Shown: positions 1 to 15,500 of the stretch, in pieces
Layout: every line of letters starts with the position of its first letter
Numbering within the stretch: the first letter of the stretch is position 1
Source of the DNA: Tetrahymena elliotti 4EA
Taxonomy: Eukaryota; Ciliophora; Oligohymenophorea; Hymenostomatida; Tetrahymenidae
NCBI GenBank assembly: GCA_000231825.2
Contig: JH720341.1
Coordinates: 112,503 to 176,502 of the forward strand
DNA: 64,000 nt
Direction: 5' to 3'
Translations under genes and position numbers: made by a program
The notes under the pieces: generated by a model
Told to the model about the DNA's origin: nothing
What the model saw: only the letters and a program-made list of their open reading frames with translations
The model's database searches: none

Positions 1-58
1 TATCAATTATCTTTATTTTTAAAGGACTGTTATAAATAGCTAAAATTACTGGAAAAAA

Positions 59-2736
59 ATGAATATTTTTGGTTCACTTAAATAAGCTAATGGTTAGGTT
101 TATTAGCTTTAAAAGAAAATTAATATCATAGGAAGGGCTAATTCTTGCCATATAGTTGTCAAGGTATTCAAAATTAGCTTTTTAAGTTATATTTTGTAAT
201 CTCAAATCATTTTTGTAAAAGCACTCAAGTGCTTCAAAAGAGCATTGCTTGATTGAATTTGATGAGAAAAATATGGCTTATTTAAAAGATTTAGAATCTC
301 TTAATGGAACTTATTTGAATGAACAAAGATTAAAAAATGGGTAATCTGTTTAAATATTTGACCAAGATGTTTTGCAAGTTGGATAAGGTAAACATTTCTA
401 ATTATTATTAACAATAAATTTGAATTCAAATATTTCAAAATGTAGATTAGAATAAATTCACATTCTTTGCATCAAAGAATAACCAACAAACTCTACAATA
501 AAGAAGTTAAAATATAGGAGAATAAGTCTTCCGAGATGAGATTCCTAGAAAAGATAAAGATGTTAAGATATCCGTGGTTGATTATTCGTTTAGAGATAAT
601 TCATTTTCTAAATAGGCATAGCAATAGTGTAATTTATAATTTCAAAAGTAAGCATAATCCAATTATTTCACAATTAAAAGAGAAAAAAAACTTTTCAGTG
701 AATTAAGTAGGTTCTTCATATAATAACAATAATGTTGGATCTACATAGTAGGCAAATTAATCTTATTAAATGATCCACCAAGAATCATAATAATTAGGAA
801 ATTTTACTCCTAATTCTTATAATATGAAACAATAAAGATTTGATAAATTAGAAGGAGTCAAGCAAGAATTATACAATTAAAACATTGATCTTAATGACAA
901 GTTACTTTAAAGAGAGGAGTAAATAATACGTTTAGAAAACTAAATAAAATTACTGAGTAATGAAAATGATGCTGTTGTGGAAGAAAACGATAAATTAAAG
1001 GCTAAATAAAAGGCTTTATAGTTGTATTCTTCTGAGTTATAAAAATAAATAGATATTTTAAATGATGAAGTCAAGCAAAAAAATATTTAACTTGCTGATT
1101 TATCAGAATAAGACTGGACAAGGAAATTACAAGAAAATAATGTAGATTTCAATTTATTATTACATTATCAATAGCCCACTTACCTATTAAATATTTTTAT
1201 AGGTGGAAATTAAAAATTTGAGACAACTTTTAACATAAAAAGAAGCTGAAGTATAATAGCTTAAAAAGAATATAAGCACTTACTTTTAAAACACAAGAGA
1301 TTTATAGTAAAAAATATATGAACATAATAATGAAGTAATCAAAATAATTAATTTTAAAAATGAATAAATAGATAGAATAACACTTCTTTATTCTTGGAGC
1401 ATTAAGCAAAGGAATTGGCTGCTTGCAAAAAGCAAGTAATCTATAATTTATCTAAATTTTGTATTTTTCAACAAAGATTAAAAGGTATTAGAATACGAGA
1501 ACAGAAATAATGAATGCTCAAGAAGGTGGACTTCTCTATTGTAAGAGAATTCAGATAAAGATGATAAAATTAAGGGATTAAAATTGTAATTAAGCAGATA
1601 AATTGAGACAATGCAAACACTTTATTCTGATTTTGATCGCAAAATTAATGAATATAACACAAAGTTATAGAGAGTAAACAATTATTGATTTATTTCTTTT
1701 TAAAATTTTATATTAATATTAATTAGGTATTTGATGAGCAAGAAGATTTAGGAGATAAATAAAGGGATGCAGCTGAGTTTTTAGTTTAATAAGTTGCATT
1801 GATGTAAGAGGAAAGAAAGAATTTAGCTGTTGAAAATGAAAATTTGCATACTTAGATTTAAGAATTAATTTCAGAAGTTGAAAAAATGAAACAGGAGTTA
1901 GAGAATTATGCTATATTGTTTGATGTTAGTGTTATGGATCTATCTACAAATAAAGCTAATTAAGGTAACATTATCTCTAAGCTTAAAAATAGGATAGATG
2001 AATTAGAAGATCTAATAAATGAGACAAAATAAAAAGGTAAAAAAAATAAGATTTTTTAGTATAATAAAATTTCTTGATTTATAAAGAGAGCGTAGGTAAA
2101 TTAATAGAGTTGTAAGATTTATTTGAAGAATTAGAGAAAAAGTTGGATAGAGAAAGGATAATTAGTGATGAGCTCAATAAATAATTTAAAACTATGTAAT
2201 TAACTAATAAATCAGAGTAAATAAACGAATAAAACTGTATTGATTTCTTTTCTAATCTTCTTGATGAAAAAGATAAAAAAATATAAATTCTTGCAAACCA
2301 ATTAGAATAATTTTAGGTAAAAACATTGTTAAAAATTATAAAAATATTAATTCTAAATATTTAAAATGATTAGATCAAAGAAAAGTAATATAATGAAAGA
2401 ATAGAGGATTTAAATAGCAATCTTATGCTCACAAACAAAAATTTTAATGGTAATCATTTTTATTTCGAAATTCATTTTCAAATCTATATTTTGTGCTATT
2501 TTAAGAATATAAAAGTAAAAATGAGAGAATGACTGAGATTATGTAACAAAATAGATAAGCTGGAGGTAACTCTATCACTGCTTAATTTGGATAGTAAAAC
2601 TATCCATAAAGTATAATCTCTAATGAGATAGTTTAAGGTAAAAAGATATTCAAATAATAAAATTAATATTTTTTTTATTCTAGAGTAATACTCTGATACT
2701 AGAAAATAAAAAGCTTCCTAAAACTACTATGGGTGA
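59..2736 (+). CDS. FHA-domain coiled-coil protein
   Basis: Read with TAA/TAG as Gln, the gene starts at the ATG at 59 and ends at TGA 2734-2736. The N-terminus is a complete forkhead-associated (FHA) phosphothreonine-binding domain. It shows the Gly-Arg pair in IIGRANSCHIV, then after an intron the SASKEHC motif (Ser and His of the binding loop) and the NGTYLN motif. The remaining roughly 500 residues are Gln/Asn-rich and then long heptad-like stretches of Glu, Lys, Leu and Gln, which suggest coiled coil. About nine short introns interrupt it. One of them, starting at 629, explains an apparent frame change around the run of eight A at 683-690. FHA plus coiled coil suggests a scaffold reading phosphorylation, perhaps cytoskeletal, but the partner cannot be told from sequence. 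It is convergent with paralogue A, whose stop lies 185 bases away. Confidence 0.8.
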
Positions 2737-2920
2737 TCTAAAGTAAATAGTAATAAGTTAAGACTTAATAGAAGAAAAAAAAAGAGAAATTAATATTTAA
2801 AAAATTTTTAATTCTTATTTCTACAAAATAAGTGTTGTTTGCATACAGATTTATATATAAATCATTCAATTTTTCTCTATTTTATTATTTATAATTTATG
2901 TCGCAATCATTAATATATTT

Positions 2921-5900
2921 TCACTGTTTTCTGAAAAGCAAATCTGAAGCCAAAAATTATTTTTTCAAAGAAGGATATGTGTTTATTAGTGATACAGGTA
3001 TGAGATTCAGCATACCTCTAGTTTTCCAAATTTAGTTATTTAGCATAAGCAAAAATGGTTTTATCATAAAAATTATAACTAAGAATATGATCAAAATACC
3101 AGCTACAAATAATAATATTACATATTATGTGTAGGCTTTTAGATAGTCCTAGTAGCCATCATAAAGAATTTTATTATTTTATAATAGACACATTTCTATG
3201 TATTTTAATGAATCTTCTAAAGACATAAAAAAATTATCTGCAATTTAACCAATAACTATATCCATTGATTAATCTGTATCTTGAAATGATTGTAGAGTAT
3301 CTCTTGTTGCTATTTTAATTTAAAGCACAAATATTAATTAAAACCTTATAGTTTGAAATATAATTACTTTCTAGATATGATACTATTCCAGACCTTAAAC
3401 CTCTTTTGTTGACACCTATCAATTAAATTTTAATTTTAATTAATTACTAAATAATAAGTTATTGATTAAACAATAAATCTTTTTTTGAATACTAAATAAA
3501 TAATAAAATAAAAATATCTATTAACAAATTTTTAATAATGTTAATAAAGATACTCTATTTAATCGAAAAAGTAAATTATTTTGCTTTCTAAAATTTTTTT
3601 AAATGTATTAACTTATTCTATTTAGAAGAACTTCTTAATAAATTAATTTTTTTTCTTAGAGGTTATAAAAAAATGTTTGATTTTTGATATTCTTAAATTA
3701 TGTATTTAAAAAAAATAAAATTTACCATTAAAAACATCTTCGCAGTTCGAAATATCTTCTTGTGTTATATCATACATATAATAACAAAAATTATAAGAGT
3801 CCCTTTTGATATACTCTAATCTGTAAGAATCTAATTAAGAAGGATATTCCCAATAAAAGCTGGAAAGCATATTTTTTTCATTGATATAACTTGTAAAAGT
3901 AATATTGAAAGCTACATCTGTCCTACTTTTATCAATAATTTATTTAAGTATCATTGTTTCTACTAATAGGGATTGATAGTACCTTATTTTAATTTTATTG
4001 AAAAAAGTAAAAATAAAAATTTATTGATTAAAAGTTTTTTACTAAAAATTAATAGGTCTAAACGAGGAATACATATAATGGGTGAGTATGTTATGGCTAT
4101 ATTTTTAATAGAGAACTTGGAGATAATATGAAAGAAAATATAATGCAATAAAGGAAGATGCTATAAATAACTGTTTTAGAATCATAAGCTAATCTCTTTC
4201 TCCTTTCTAATTTAAAAATTTAGAAACTCTGTTAATTTCAAATTGCTGAATTTCATTGTTAGAATTTTTATCGGCCTACTGTGGTTTCATAAAATTTTAT
4301 AAATTTTCTTCATCTTATTTAAATTACTAATTCTTTTAATTTAAGCAAATCATTTCATTTAAAGTCATGTCATCATTCCTTCTTGATACTGTTGGAATCA
4401 ATTATGAATTAAAAGTTATATTTGGATTATCGCCATACGCACCAACTGCAGCTATTCTCGGTGTATTTAATTTTGAATTTCCGTGAATTAAATTAAAATT
4501 TGACTCTTGAAAGATACTCATTTCTTTATTTCTGGATTTTTCTCCCCAGTTATTAAATTAAATGCCCTCTTGTTTATTGCTAGATTCTTAATTCTACAAA
4601 TTTTTAAAATATATTTCACTATCTATAATTTTTTTATTATATCTTTAGATAAAAATATCACACTACTCTAGTAAATTGTGTATTTCGCTCATAGGAATGT
4701 AACTAAAGAGAGAAACAACTGTGATATTTCCTTTTGTTATTTAATTTCCAACATAGGTAATAAAGCAAAAAGTTATAAATATTATTAATATCAAAGATAT
4801 AAATACAAAAAGATTTAATGATCCTTATTTATCATTTAAATCTATATAGTAGTAAAAGATTGTAAATGCTTTGTTTTTTGCTTGTTAAATTAGCTCAAAT
4901 ACTCCATTTGTTCTTACATAATAGAAGCTTATTTATGTAGGATTAATATAATTTACTGTAGATTTGCTTTCCTTTAATATATAAATCTAATTAACAACTG
5001 TTTTATTAAAATAAGAAAAAGTAAGATACGGAAAACGAGTCTAAGGTGGCGTTGACTAAATTAGAAGAAGAGGTAATAAACTTAAAAATAGAATCTGTAT
5101 ATTATTCTTATTACTATACCAATGTTCCATTTGAGAGCATATTAGCCATACTAAAATTTTAATTTGAACTGTAAAGATCATATCCAGATAACTTATTCAT
5201 TTATAATGATGATTAAATAACTTGAAATTAGTTACTCTAAAGATTTTCAATACTTTGGCTAAGCTTTTTTGTTTAATTTGATTATTAAAAATGAATTAAT
5301 TTAATTTTAATGTTAAGAAATAATACATTTTATCTGTACCATGTTTCTATCTAAAATTTTGTGTTTCCAGGTATTGGCATTCTTATTTCACTAATTGATT
5401 TTAACCACATATTAATTTTTATAAAATTTTAATTTATATTACTTTGCCACAAGCCAAATTTGTCTTGCCCAATAAGTTGCTTAACTTATATATAAAGGAG
5501 AAAGATAAGAGTATTTTATAGCATCGACTGCATATCCATTATATTAAACATATTGCAAATTGAGAACTAGTTTATAAGAACAAAGACCAATCATCATCAA
5601 AATAAATAATATTAAAATTCTTATGAGCAAAATTAATATTTTTGGCATTTTTTTCTCTTATATTAATTACTTGAATTCATCATTTTCTTCTTCTTGCTAA
5701 TCTTCATCTTCTTTATATGATTTTTTTCTTTATGATTAGCTTTCTACATAATCTTCTTTGTCCATATCTTCTTCGTTCTAACCTTATCTTTTTCCACTTT
5801 ATCCCTATAATTTTAAATGGTTGTAATTAAGTAATATTTTTAATAATGATTTTTTACTTTTTAAAACCTTAATGTGTCATTTAATTTTTTAGCATTTTCA

Positions 5901-8900
5901 TTATCAGACTTAAATTCATTAAAGTAGTTATTTTACTCCTACAAATCTTAATTTGTCTCATGAAACTTGATAAATCTCAGAGTACACCCCTTTTCTATGT
6001 AAAAATCTTCTATAAAATAGCATCTTATCTGGCATTTTCTATATTTTGAATTATTTTTTTAAGCTAAGTTAGTTTACTCTTCACTAAGTGTTTTTTCTGA
6101 TATCAGTCTTGGAGAATTATTCTTATCATAATTAATTGTATCACTGCTATTTATGTCTTCATTAGTAAAGACATCATTCGACTCATTAATATAACTATTT
6201 GAATCTTCATCAGATAATTTTTTTATTTAAGTTGAGTCTATTTCCACATCTACTCCTTCAATAGTTTATTCTAACAATTAAGTGATTATAAATGGATCAT
6301 TAATTTAAGGAATAATTTGATCAATTTCAAGTTCTTTTGTTCCCATCATTTTTTTATTTTTTATAAAGACACCAAAATCTGTCTAACTACTTTTGCAAGC
6401 TGAGATAATCTCAAGGGTATCAATTCTTTTAAAAATAATATGGGATTTTATATTAATTCAAATCAAATAAAATTACCTATAAATCAAATAATAAAAATGT
6501 TTATTAGCTGAGTTGGCTTATGAACTAGCAGCTTCTTCATAAAGAATTCCAGATATTTGAATCCCTTAATTGAATTCTGGAATTACTTTTAGTAAAAGAT
6601 TGCAAGCAACAAGATTACCTTTTTTACTGATAGCTGGAACAATCCTAAAGTTCTAGGTAAATTCTGATTAAGAAGTTTAAATAAATCTACTCATCAAATT
6701 ATTGTGCCTTTTAGAAATCTAGGGTGGCATCAGTACAGAAACATTTTTTTGTTATAATTCTTATTTTGAAAAACCTAAAAAACTAGTTTAAATAAATAAA
6801 ATTTAAAAATATTTTTGATTTTTTTAATAGTGATTACAGTTGCAGATTCTAGTTACTGTATATGATTTCTCCCATCCTCTCTTAATCAGCAAGCACAATC
6901 ACAATTCCATTTTTACTGTTTTCACTAAGAAATGCTTTTTGGTTGTTCAGTTGTATTTTGGAGCTATATTATTGTTTGTAAATTTATTCTGCTTTTTAAA
7001 GCACTTTATTACTATTTTCTGTGTCATGAATTATTTCATTCAAGTATTAACCATAAAAAAATAGTAAATTTATGTTGTTTTAATTTTGAATGGTTAAATC
7101 ATTAAACATTTGAGACAATTAATAGTTTTTGTCATCTAAAACTTAGCTTATCTTTTACAGCCTATTGATATTTGGAGTAATTTCTTCTAACTCTTTCCAA
7201 AATACTTTATGTTCTTTCGCAGCTAAAATTACTTAATCCTAAAAGAAATCGAAATCTCTATTGAAATTAACATATTAATTTATAGCAAGATCTTCATTTT
7301 CATTGTTTATTTGCAGAGTATGCATATTTTCACTCATAGACTCTTCTAAGATTTTTTCTTGTCTAAATATGCAAAACTATTCGATTAATGAAATGTGATT
7401 ACTCAGTTTGGCTTGTTTAGATTTGTATATAGAAAATGTTTTATTATTTAATTTTTCGGCTAAGAGGTAACTGTAACACACTTATAATCCAGGAGAATTT
7501 GGATAGGCAAAAATAGCTTCATTTAGCAGATTAGCCAAAAAAGTATACCACCTATTATTATAGTTCAAATTTAAAATTTGAATATCATTAGCTGTCTATG
7601 GTTTTTCTGATTAATTAAAAGCTTCTGGAATATTTCTTGAAGAGAATCTTTAATTGTTAGCTTTTGCTAACAAGTTATTGCTTTTCTAACTTGATCTTTT
7701 TCTCCTTTCATCTAAGAGTTTTTCTTATCTTTTTTGCAAAGGAACATTTTCTTCAGCTTCTTCTCCATCCTAAACTACAGAATATTCTTCTACAATTTAA
7801 CAGCAACAATCTGAAATTCCCTTTTAGCAGTTTCTTGAATGATGCTTTAAGATACCTTCTAGTTGAAGTAACGATGATTTATTTTTTTCTTCATTTATTA
7901 AAGATACAAACAAATTCAAGAAGATAAAATACTCCTTCACAGCTTTTTAGTAAGATAGGCAAGATGATAAAATATATTCATTTCTAACTTTTTCCAAGTA
8001 AAACATCGCTAAGATAAAAAATGGAGATGCGATAAAAACATATAAAAGTGAAATAGCATCTCTTCCAACAATTTAGCAAAGAAAGCAGCAAAATGTAATC
8101 CAAAGAGAGAAATATTAACTAGATTAATTAATTAAATTAACAGTCTTGTTATAATACCCTGGATCAAAAAACTTGTAGATCAATTTGAGGATCAAAGTTA
8201 AAAGAAATACGATAACTAGTATATAGCCATTAGTTTGAGATTTATCTAATGCAACTACTAATGGAGGTATTATTTTAAATACTTTTTAAATAAAAATAAG
8301 ATTAATTTTAAAAAATAGTTTAACTTATTATATTTTTTTTATGGTTGTTAATTTATTTACGAATGTCTATCAAATTCATTAAACAAAAAGGGCGAGCGAA
8401 AGGTAGTTTGGAAAATAAATTCAAATCGACCTAAAACAGAGCAAATAATACAGTAATTAAAAATAGTATTATGAGGCCTATTGAAGAAAATATCAAGTGA
8501 AGAAAATGAACTCCTGTATAGCATTCCATAGAAGGATTAGAGCAAACAATAATTCCAATAAAACTATTATACAAGGGTAGGAATAAGATTGTATTTAATA
8601 GCAAACCAGACATCGCAATAATTTTGAGCAGATTGATGTAAAAAGAAGACTTTGACTTAGATTTTTTTTAGCTTAAATAGCAAGCTGTTAAAATAAGGAA
8701 CATAATTAAGCAGATAATCCCCAAGCTAATATAGCTAATCCCTACATAAAACTTTTGATTTTAAATATTTAAGATTTAAATATGAATAGTAATTGAAAAT
8801 GCAAATCTAAATAAATTACTGCTTAGTTTGAACTTAAGATTATAAAATTTGTTGAAGTATATTCTAATGCTTTCTAAATTATTTTTACTGCCTAGCTATC

Positions 8901-9116
8901 CCATAGCTGAGTATAGCTTGAGTGGAAAGAAAATTAAAGCATTTAAATATACTCTAATGCTTTTAAAACCCCAAAAAAAATAGGTTAAAGAGTTAAAATC
9001 TAATATGAGTCATGAATCATCTCAAATAGGGAACTTTATATTTTTCTGAATGATGAATCACTTTTTTTGCCACTTTTATCAACAAACTCCAAAAAATTGC
9101 TTGATTGAGATAACAT
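2921..9116 (-). CDS. TmcB-like multi-TM PAS protein, paralogue A
   Basis: First of three head-to-tail paralogues. The start ATG (9114-9116) opens MLSQSSNFLEF and the stop TGA is at 2921-2923. The order is: a cytosolic N-terminus carrying the family motif LWDS; several membrane segments (one at 8431-8613) ending in the family motif DLN-x5-LPFA; a cytosolic helical region; a PAS-like domain around 6500-6800 containing VSVLMPP, KVIP and GIQISGIL; then a low-complexity acidic stretch, a second membrane module, and a last membrane helix followed by GMLNLIP. Exons are separated by many short AT-rich introns, so internal boundaries are approximate. The architecture matches the Dictyostelium TmcB-like and PAS S-box membrane proteins that are greatly expanded in Tetrahymena. 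A sensory or signalling role is inference. It is the most diverged of the three: its C-terminal tail differs from the shared tail of B and C. Confidence 0.7.
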
Positions 9117-9523
9117 CTTCTAAATTACAGAGAATGCTGACTTTTTAACTTTTTGACTTATTATTTATTAATAATTTTAAATAAATCTTATTTTTTATTA
9201 AGAAAATTTAAATGAAATAAAAGATTTTTTTTAATTGATTTGTAAAGTAGAAGTAGAATAAATAGTAGCAAAAAATAAATATTAAAAAATCAGTAAATTT
9301 AAATAAGTTTTTTTGAAAATACATATAAATTAAATATATTTAAATCATATTTACTTTTTACTGACAATACCATTTAAAAAAATAAAGGGTTTGATAGTCA
9401 AGTTTAAAATAAATATTTTTTGTTTTAAAGAATATTTTTCTTCAAATGTTAAATTAATTTTACAAAGTCGAAAAATACTAAACAAATCAATATTTAAAAC
9501 TCTACAATAAAATATTATATTTT
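9117..9523. other. Intergenic spacer between paralogues A and B
   Basis: About 400 bases of very AT-rich sequence upstream of paralogue A and downstream of B. It should hold the A promoter and the B 3' end. I see no gene, repeat or recognisable motif. Confidence 0.6.
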
Positions 9524-12500
9524 TCATTTCACTGCTCTTAAAATATCACCTGATATGAATGCATTCTTTAGGGTTTCATGCTTGGTAATCACATCAATAG
9601 GAATCATATTTAGCATTCCTTTAGTTCTCCAAATTTTATTGCTTAAACTTCTCAGGTATGGAAGCCATACTAAGAAGAAAATAATAACAATAACAGTTAT
9701 AAAAATTGATAATATAATTATTTCTATGTTTTAAGTTGATGATAGTAAGTCAGAAAAGTTACTTACCATTAATGCATTAGTAGAAATCATACTAGGTTAC
9801 ATAAACTGCAAAGATTTTTAGAACGAAACAAATTTTTCGCTATTTAAGTAAGCTATTTGTGTTTTTAGATTTTAAGTACTGTCTGAACCAAGTTTTGAAG
9901 AGAAATCAACAATGTAATCTCTAATGCCTTTTGAATAATTAAATTATAAACAATAGTCTATTTTAAAAATTTATTTACCTTCTATCAAAGAAACAATTGA
10001 TGTTTGTAGACCCTTTGATAAAATACCTATATTTTTTAAATATTCAGTAATTATAAATGAATAAAGCTAGTTAATTTACCATTTTGTATTGTTTCACAAT
10101 CTTAAGAGTTGAACTGACTACTAGTCGAACATATATTTCCATACTCTGTAGCATTATACTAATTTAGATAAGTACTAAAAGAAGATGGGAAACTTTGTTA
10201 TCCTGAACTAGAAATTTGCTTTGAAATATCATAAACTAAAGATGTATAGTGTGATCTCAGATCAGTAATATTTTTGTAACTTATTTTATCCATCATCACA
10301 ATTTATTCAATAGCAAATAAAAGGACATAGCTAATAATGAAAAGAAAAAATATTTTCAGCATTTAAAAACAAAAAAATTATTCATTTATTTTATTTATTA
10401 TTGAAAATATTTAAATCGTTACTCTGTATATGTTGGACGCAAGGAGATGATCATTTGATGGTTATATAGATGGTCAATCTATGATAGGTAGTTTTTTTCT
10501 ATAACAAATCTGACAATAAAGTATATTATAAAGATTATTGCAAGGAGAGAGAATTTTATGATCACATACTTTTTATTATTATCTGTCTAGTTAAGTAGTT
10601 TGGCACTTCTCATGCTCTCAAACTCTTCTAACTCCTATGCTTCTTTTTCATTCTGCTCTTACTATTTCTTATGGAAAGATGGTTATGGATTTTTATTTCT
10701 ATCAGTTTTGGATTATTTATCTATAAATTAATTGACAACACTACTGTTCTAATCTACTTATGAAGCATTTTGATTCTTTTTTGCATACAAATTGTTTGGA
10801 GCTTAATTTTCCATTTAGGAATTATCTAAATTATCTTCTCCATTTAATTCATATATGCCACCTTAACCTTAATTCCTAACTTTAGAAGAAGGAGATACTT
10901 CGCCATTTTTGTTTTCATTATCTGTCTCATTTTCATCATCTGGATTTCTATAGTTATTACCACGTTTGTTCTACTAACCAACCTCCTCTTCTTCATTATG
11001 ACCATCATTTGCTTCTAGTGATAAAAATTCTTTAATAAATAACTCACATCTATTGGCTAACTCTTTGATTTCCTCAAGAGGAATATACCCAAACAAAGAA
11101 AGAACTTTATTATTTGTCTTTATCACAGAAAAAACTATTGGAATTAAGATTACTTGGGTAATAACTAAAATCAATAAAGCTACAATCATAATAATCAAAA
11201 ATGTTGTGCTATATTTTTGTATCAAATCCTAGTAAAAATTATAGTAGACTGTGACTTAGTTGAAAGCAGACTCTCTAAATACAGCAATACCATTCTCTCT
11301 AACAAAGTAGAAATATATCTATGTAGACTTAACATATGATCCACTAGTAATAGGTGAAGGCTTTAATTGATATTTTAGAAAAAGATTAAAAATAACAATA
11401 ATTAATTAATGTGAAATATATATAAAATATTCTAAGTTGGTTTATCAGTTATCATTGATAATTAACCAAGAAATCTAATATTTAAAATTATTTAAAAAAA
11501 CTAGAGAAAATAATAATTTCTATTCTAATAAATAATTGATTACAATAAAATCTTCTAAAGTTGAATTCTTTAGTGCAGAGCCTCCTGTGATAAATTAGAA
11601 TATTGCTGTTGAGAAAGATTTTTTTTCAATCTCATTTTAACCTGTTTGCTGCAAAACAGTAAAATCTAAGGCTGGTTCTGGATCAGGGCTACTTTATCTA
11701 TTTTGCATTTTTATTTAATCTCTAACAACTCTGAAAACTGTGTCTTGTAAATTTTAAACATTTGTGTCAATCTAAAAATTAAATGTAATTATTATGAAGG
11801 CCAGAATATTGATAAAAGCAAATTTTACATCTTCTCTAAGTTAAGACTCGGTATTAAATGCTTATTTTTATGATAACATTGAACTAAAAAAAAATTTTTT
11901 TAGTTAAGAGTTCATACATAAGTAAATAAATAAATTACTTTCCGACAAGCCAAAGAAGACGAGTAGAGTAATTAACTTACTAAATGTAATTAATTTAAGT
12001 CGAAGAGTCATCTATTGAATTTATCCCTTCTTAAATATCAGATTACTATTTTATTTTCAGGATAAGAGTCACAATAGCTAAAGTCATTAAAATTATCAAA
12101 AGTAGCAAAACTGTTCTTTTGAGTACTATTATAGATTTAGGCTCAGTCTTTTCACTAATCATTTATTTAAAATCTTTTAAATGTCTTAAATCTTCTGCAA
12201 CAGATGCCCCTGATATATTAGATCCTTCATCATCTCCTGCTTCTTAGTTTTAACTTTCTTCGTGCTATATTAGAACATGTTTTTTAATAGCTTAAAAAAA
12301 AATAAAAATTATACATATCCTTGAAAATTATTTTGAGTTCTCTTTGATAGTTCATAGTTTTTTTTAGTTTAGTTCGCTTCTTCAATCTGTTGTTTGCTTT
12401 GTTATTATTCTAATTAATCAGTATTAACCTCTTATTCTGTAAATTTGATGATTTTAATTCTTAAATTATCACCCAAATCAAGTTCATCTATCAAATTAAC

Positions 12501-15500
12501 TTTGATATTAGCTTATCTATATTTGATTTTTTTCTTATGAAGTTACTAAATTTAATCTCCTTTTTATTCCTAATCCTATTCCTGATTATCATTTTGAGTT
12601 TACTAAGGATTTGTTGTAATAACATTATCATCAACACTTTTTTAAGGTATTCTCTATTGAAATTAGTCTTAAAATTCATCATCCATAAAGCTATCTTATT
12701 CATCCTCTATCAAGAAATTTTGCTAAACGTAAGTAGTATCTATACTTAATGTAACTCCATGTACTGACTTTAATTCTTCAGCATTCTTAGGATCTACTAT
12801 ACCAGGTATGATAGAATCTATTGTGAATTCAGGAGCATTAGAAGTATTTCCATACATTAAAGAAGCTGGAATGCCAAAATTAGTAAAGCATGACTCTGAT
12901 ATGCCTTAAATTTAGTAAGAATCCTCCCTATTTTATGTGTATTAAGGTTTATTATTTTAAATATTATATTTTAAAATTACCTAAATATCAAGTAGTGAAT
13001 ATCTTCATCGTGATCATATTACCCTTTTTAAGAGTGGCTTTCTACTTCTTTAATGAATCCTACAATCTATATACCGTTATCTAAATTAGGTAATACCTTA
13101 ATCATAATAGTACATGGAATAAGATATCCTTTTTTATGAAGACAAAAAATGAATCTTTCATGGCCTATCAAATTTGACTGAGAAGTATCAAAGAATTTCC
13201 TCATGAATTTATCATGCATATCACCTATTACTTTAGGCATAATCCTATTAACATTTTAATCAATTATTTCATTCTTTTTGAATCCTAATAGCCTTTTTAA
13301 ATAAAAAAATAATAGAAAAATTTCACTTAAATGTATAAAATTAGAATTATAGAAAATAATTTGGTGACACATTTATTTATAAATTGATGATTAAAATAAC
13401 AAATTAATGATTTAAAAGTATATTTGCAATAAAATAAATGCTTTTATTTTAAAAAGCATAATTTTACCTCATTGTCTCATTGTTTGTGTTTGAAATAGTT
13501 CCAACTGAATTGAGATTACCTGAAACAGTAATGATGCATGTATTAGAGTTTTCACCATACTTAATTTTATCTGAATCTACAAATTACTTGTTAGCTTAAT
13601 TGCTTTTGCTTACATATTCTGCTTTTTCAATCACTTTGGTACCTTCTTAGTCATCATGAACAATCTCTTTTAAAAAATTGCCATATATTTCTAAGCATTT
13701 AATGTGATTTTAATTGATGTCTTAGAGCTAATTATACAAATCTGTTACTTAATCAACTGTGTTTGTAATTTTTGATCCTAGAGAAAGTATTTTTTGAATG
13801 TCTGGAGTATCTTCTAAAAGTTTACTCCAAAATTCTAAATGGAACATCACAGATTTTTCAATGCAGTTTAAGAAAATTACAAATTTATTTTAAAAGTTTA
13901 CAATTGAATTAACTTCTATTCCCTTACTTTCTTAAGTTCTCAGGTCATTTTCAACCATCTCTTCTTCTATTATATGCTTGTATCTATATATAGAGAATTC
14001 CTCTTATAAATTTGGTTTGCATTCACCTATTATTTTTATTTAATTAAATTTATTTTAAATTAAATTATAAAAATTAAAAAATACAAGCAAACATTAGAGC
14101 AAACAAAGATTTAAATTTATTTTATAATTTTCCTTATAAAATATATGCATGTAGTAAGTGTAATTTAGAGCTCTTTGGGAATCTATCTATTGCATCCGAT
14201 ATTATACTTCTCAAAAATATATACCAATTTTTAGTTTTTTAATTAGATTCCCCATAGTTAAGACTTTGAGCATTTAAATTTCCTTCTTCATCATCATCTT
14301 CTTTCATTTAGCTAAAAGCTCTACAAAAGCATTAATCAGAAGCTTTATTACAGTATTTTATATGGTATTTCAAAACACCCTCTAATTAGATGCTTGGATA
14401 TGCTTAATCTCTAGATTCTATTAAATTTAATAGGGTATTTATGTATTTTTCTATTTCTTAGTCTTTTTTGAAATTCTTCACTTACTTGGTCATGAAAGAG
14501 TTGTTTCTTTTAACTAAAATCATCTAGTATACAAGGCATATAAAGGGAAGTGTTATAAACATGTAAAACATACCTATTATTGCTTTACTTAACAAACCAC
14601 TCACTAAACTCCCTACACATATCCAAAAGATACTTACTTCTAAAATTCCTACTAGGGACTCAACGCTTCTATTGTACATGGGGCAAGATAAGTATCTTTA
14701 AATAAGCAATATCAGTATCATAATCAATAAACCTACAACAAAAGCTTATCCAAGTGATCCTTTTGAATCAAGTGAAGTGTAGAGAGGTAGTATACCTTTT
14801 ATGGCTTTTTATTAATTGATAAAATGTATAACTTTTAAGATCATTTTAATCATCTTTAAAAAGATTTAAAATGTAGAGAATTATTAAAAAAAAAATCTAT
14901 AAGTGTAGATTAAAATAATTTTAAATACTTTATGATTTAAGTTGTAATTCTTTTTTGTTAATAAAATATGAACTAAATTAATTCATTAACTTGCTAGTCT
15001 AAATAAATAATAACTCTTTTATATTCTTATTTAAACATGGATCAAATTTAAAGTTATTTGAAAATGGAATGAAAAAGTTATGATCATATTAAATTTACCT
15101 AATTTAATGAAATTGATCTTGTTTTGAGGTGCAGCAAAAGGGAGGTGAGAGCAAGGATTTAAATCTACAAAAAGCTAAATATATAATATAGTTTATGCTA
15201 GTAGAAGTATCATGCATATTATTGCAGTTGAAAAATGAACAAAGAATATGCCTGAATAGCAGTTCATATTGGAATCTGTACAATATATTACAGAGATGCA
15301 AGCATTAATAAACGGTAAAAAACCTACTGTTGTTAATAATATTGCATAAAGAGATAGTAGCTTAACACAATATAATGAAAAAGTAGTAGATTTTTGCTAT
15401 CTATTATTAAGCTTATAGAACAAATATAAGAGGAGCGCACTAGTTATAAGCTGAATTACAAATGTTATATAAAGCAACGGAATCAAAATCTAATTAGTAA

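Noticed and set aside
683..690. Apparent frameshift at a run of eight A in the FHA protein gene
   Set aside because: An intron starting with GTAATT at 629 and ending at an AG at 680 or 697 restores the frame, so no frameshift is needed.
10975..10989. Near match to the Tetrahymena chromosome breakage sequence (AACCAACCTC core)
   Set aside because: It differs from the known 15-base element outside the core and lies inside the coding sequence of paralogue B (acidic EEEEVG segment).
12491..12749. Overlapping open frames on both strands in the middle of paralogue B
   Set aside because: They are fragments or antisense shadows of the acidic Asp/Asn-rich exon of paralogue B.
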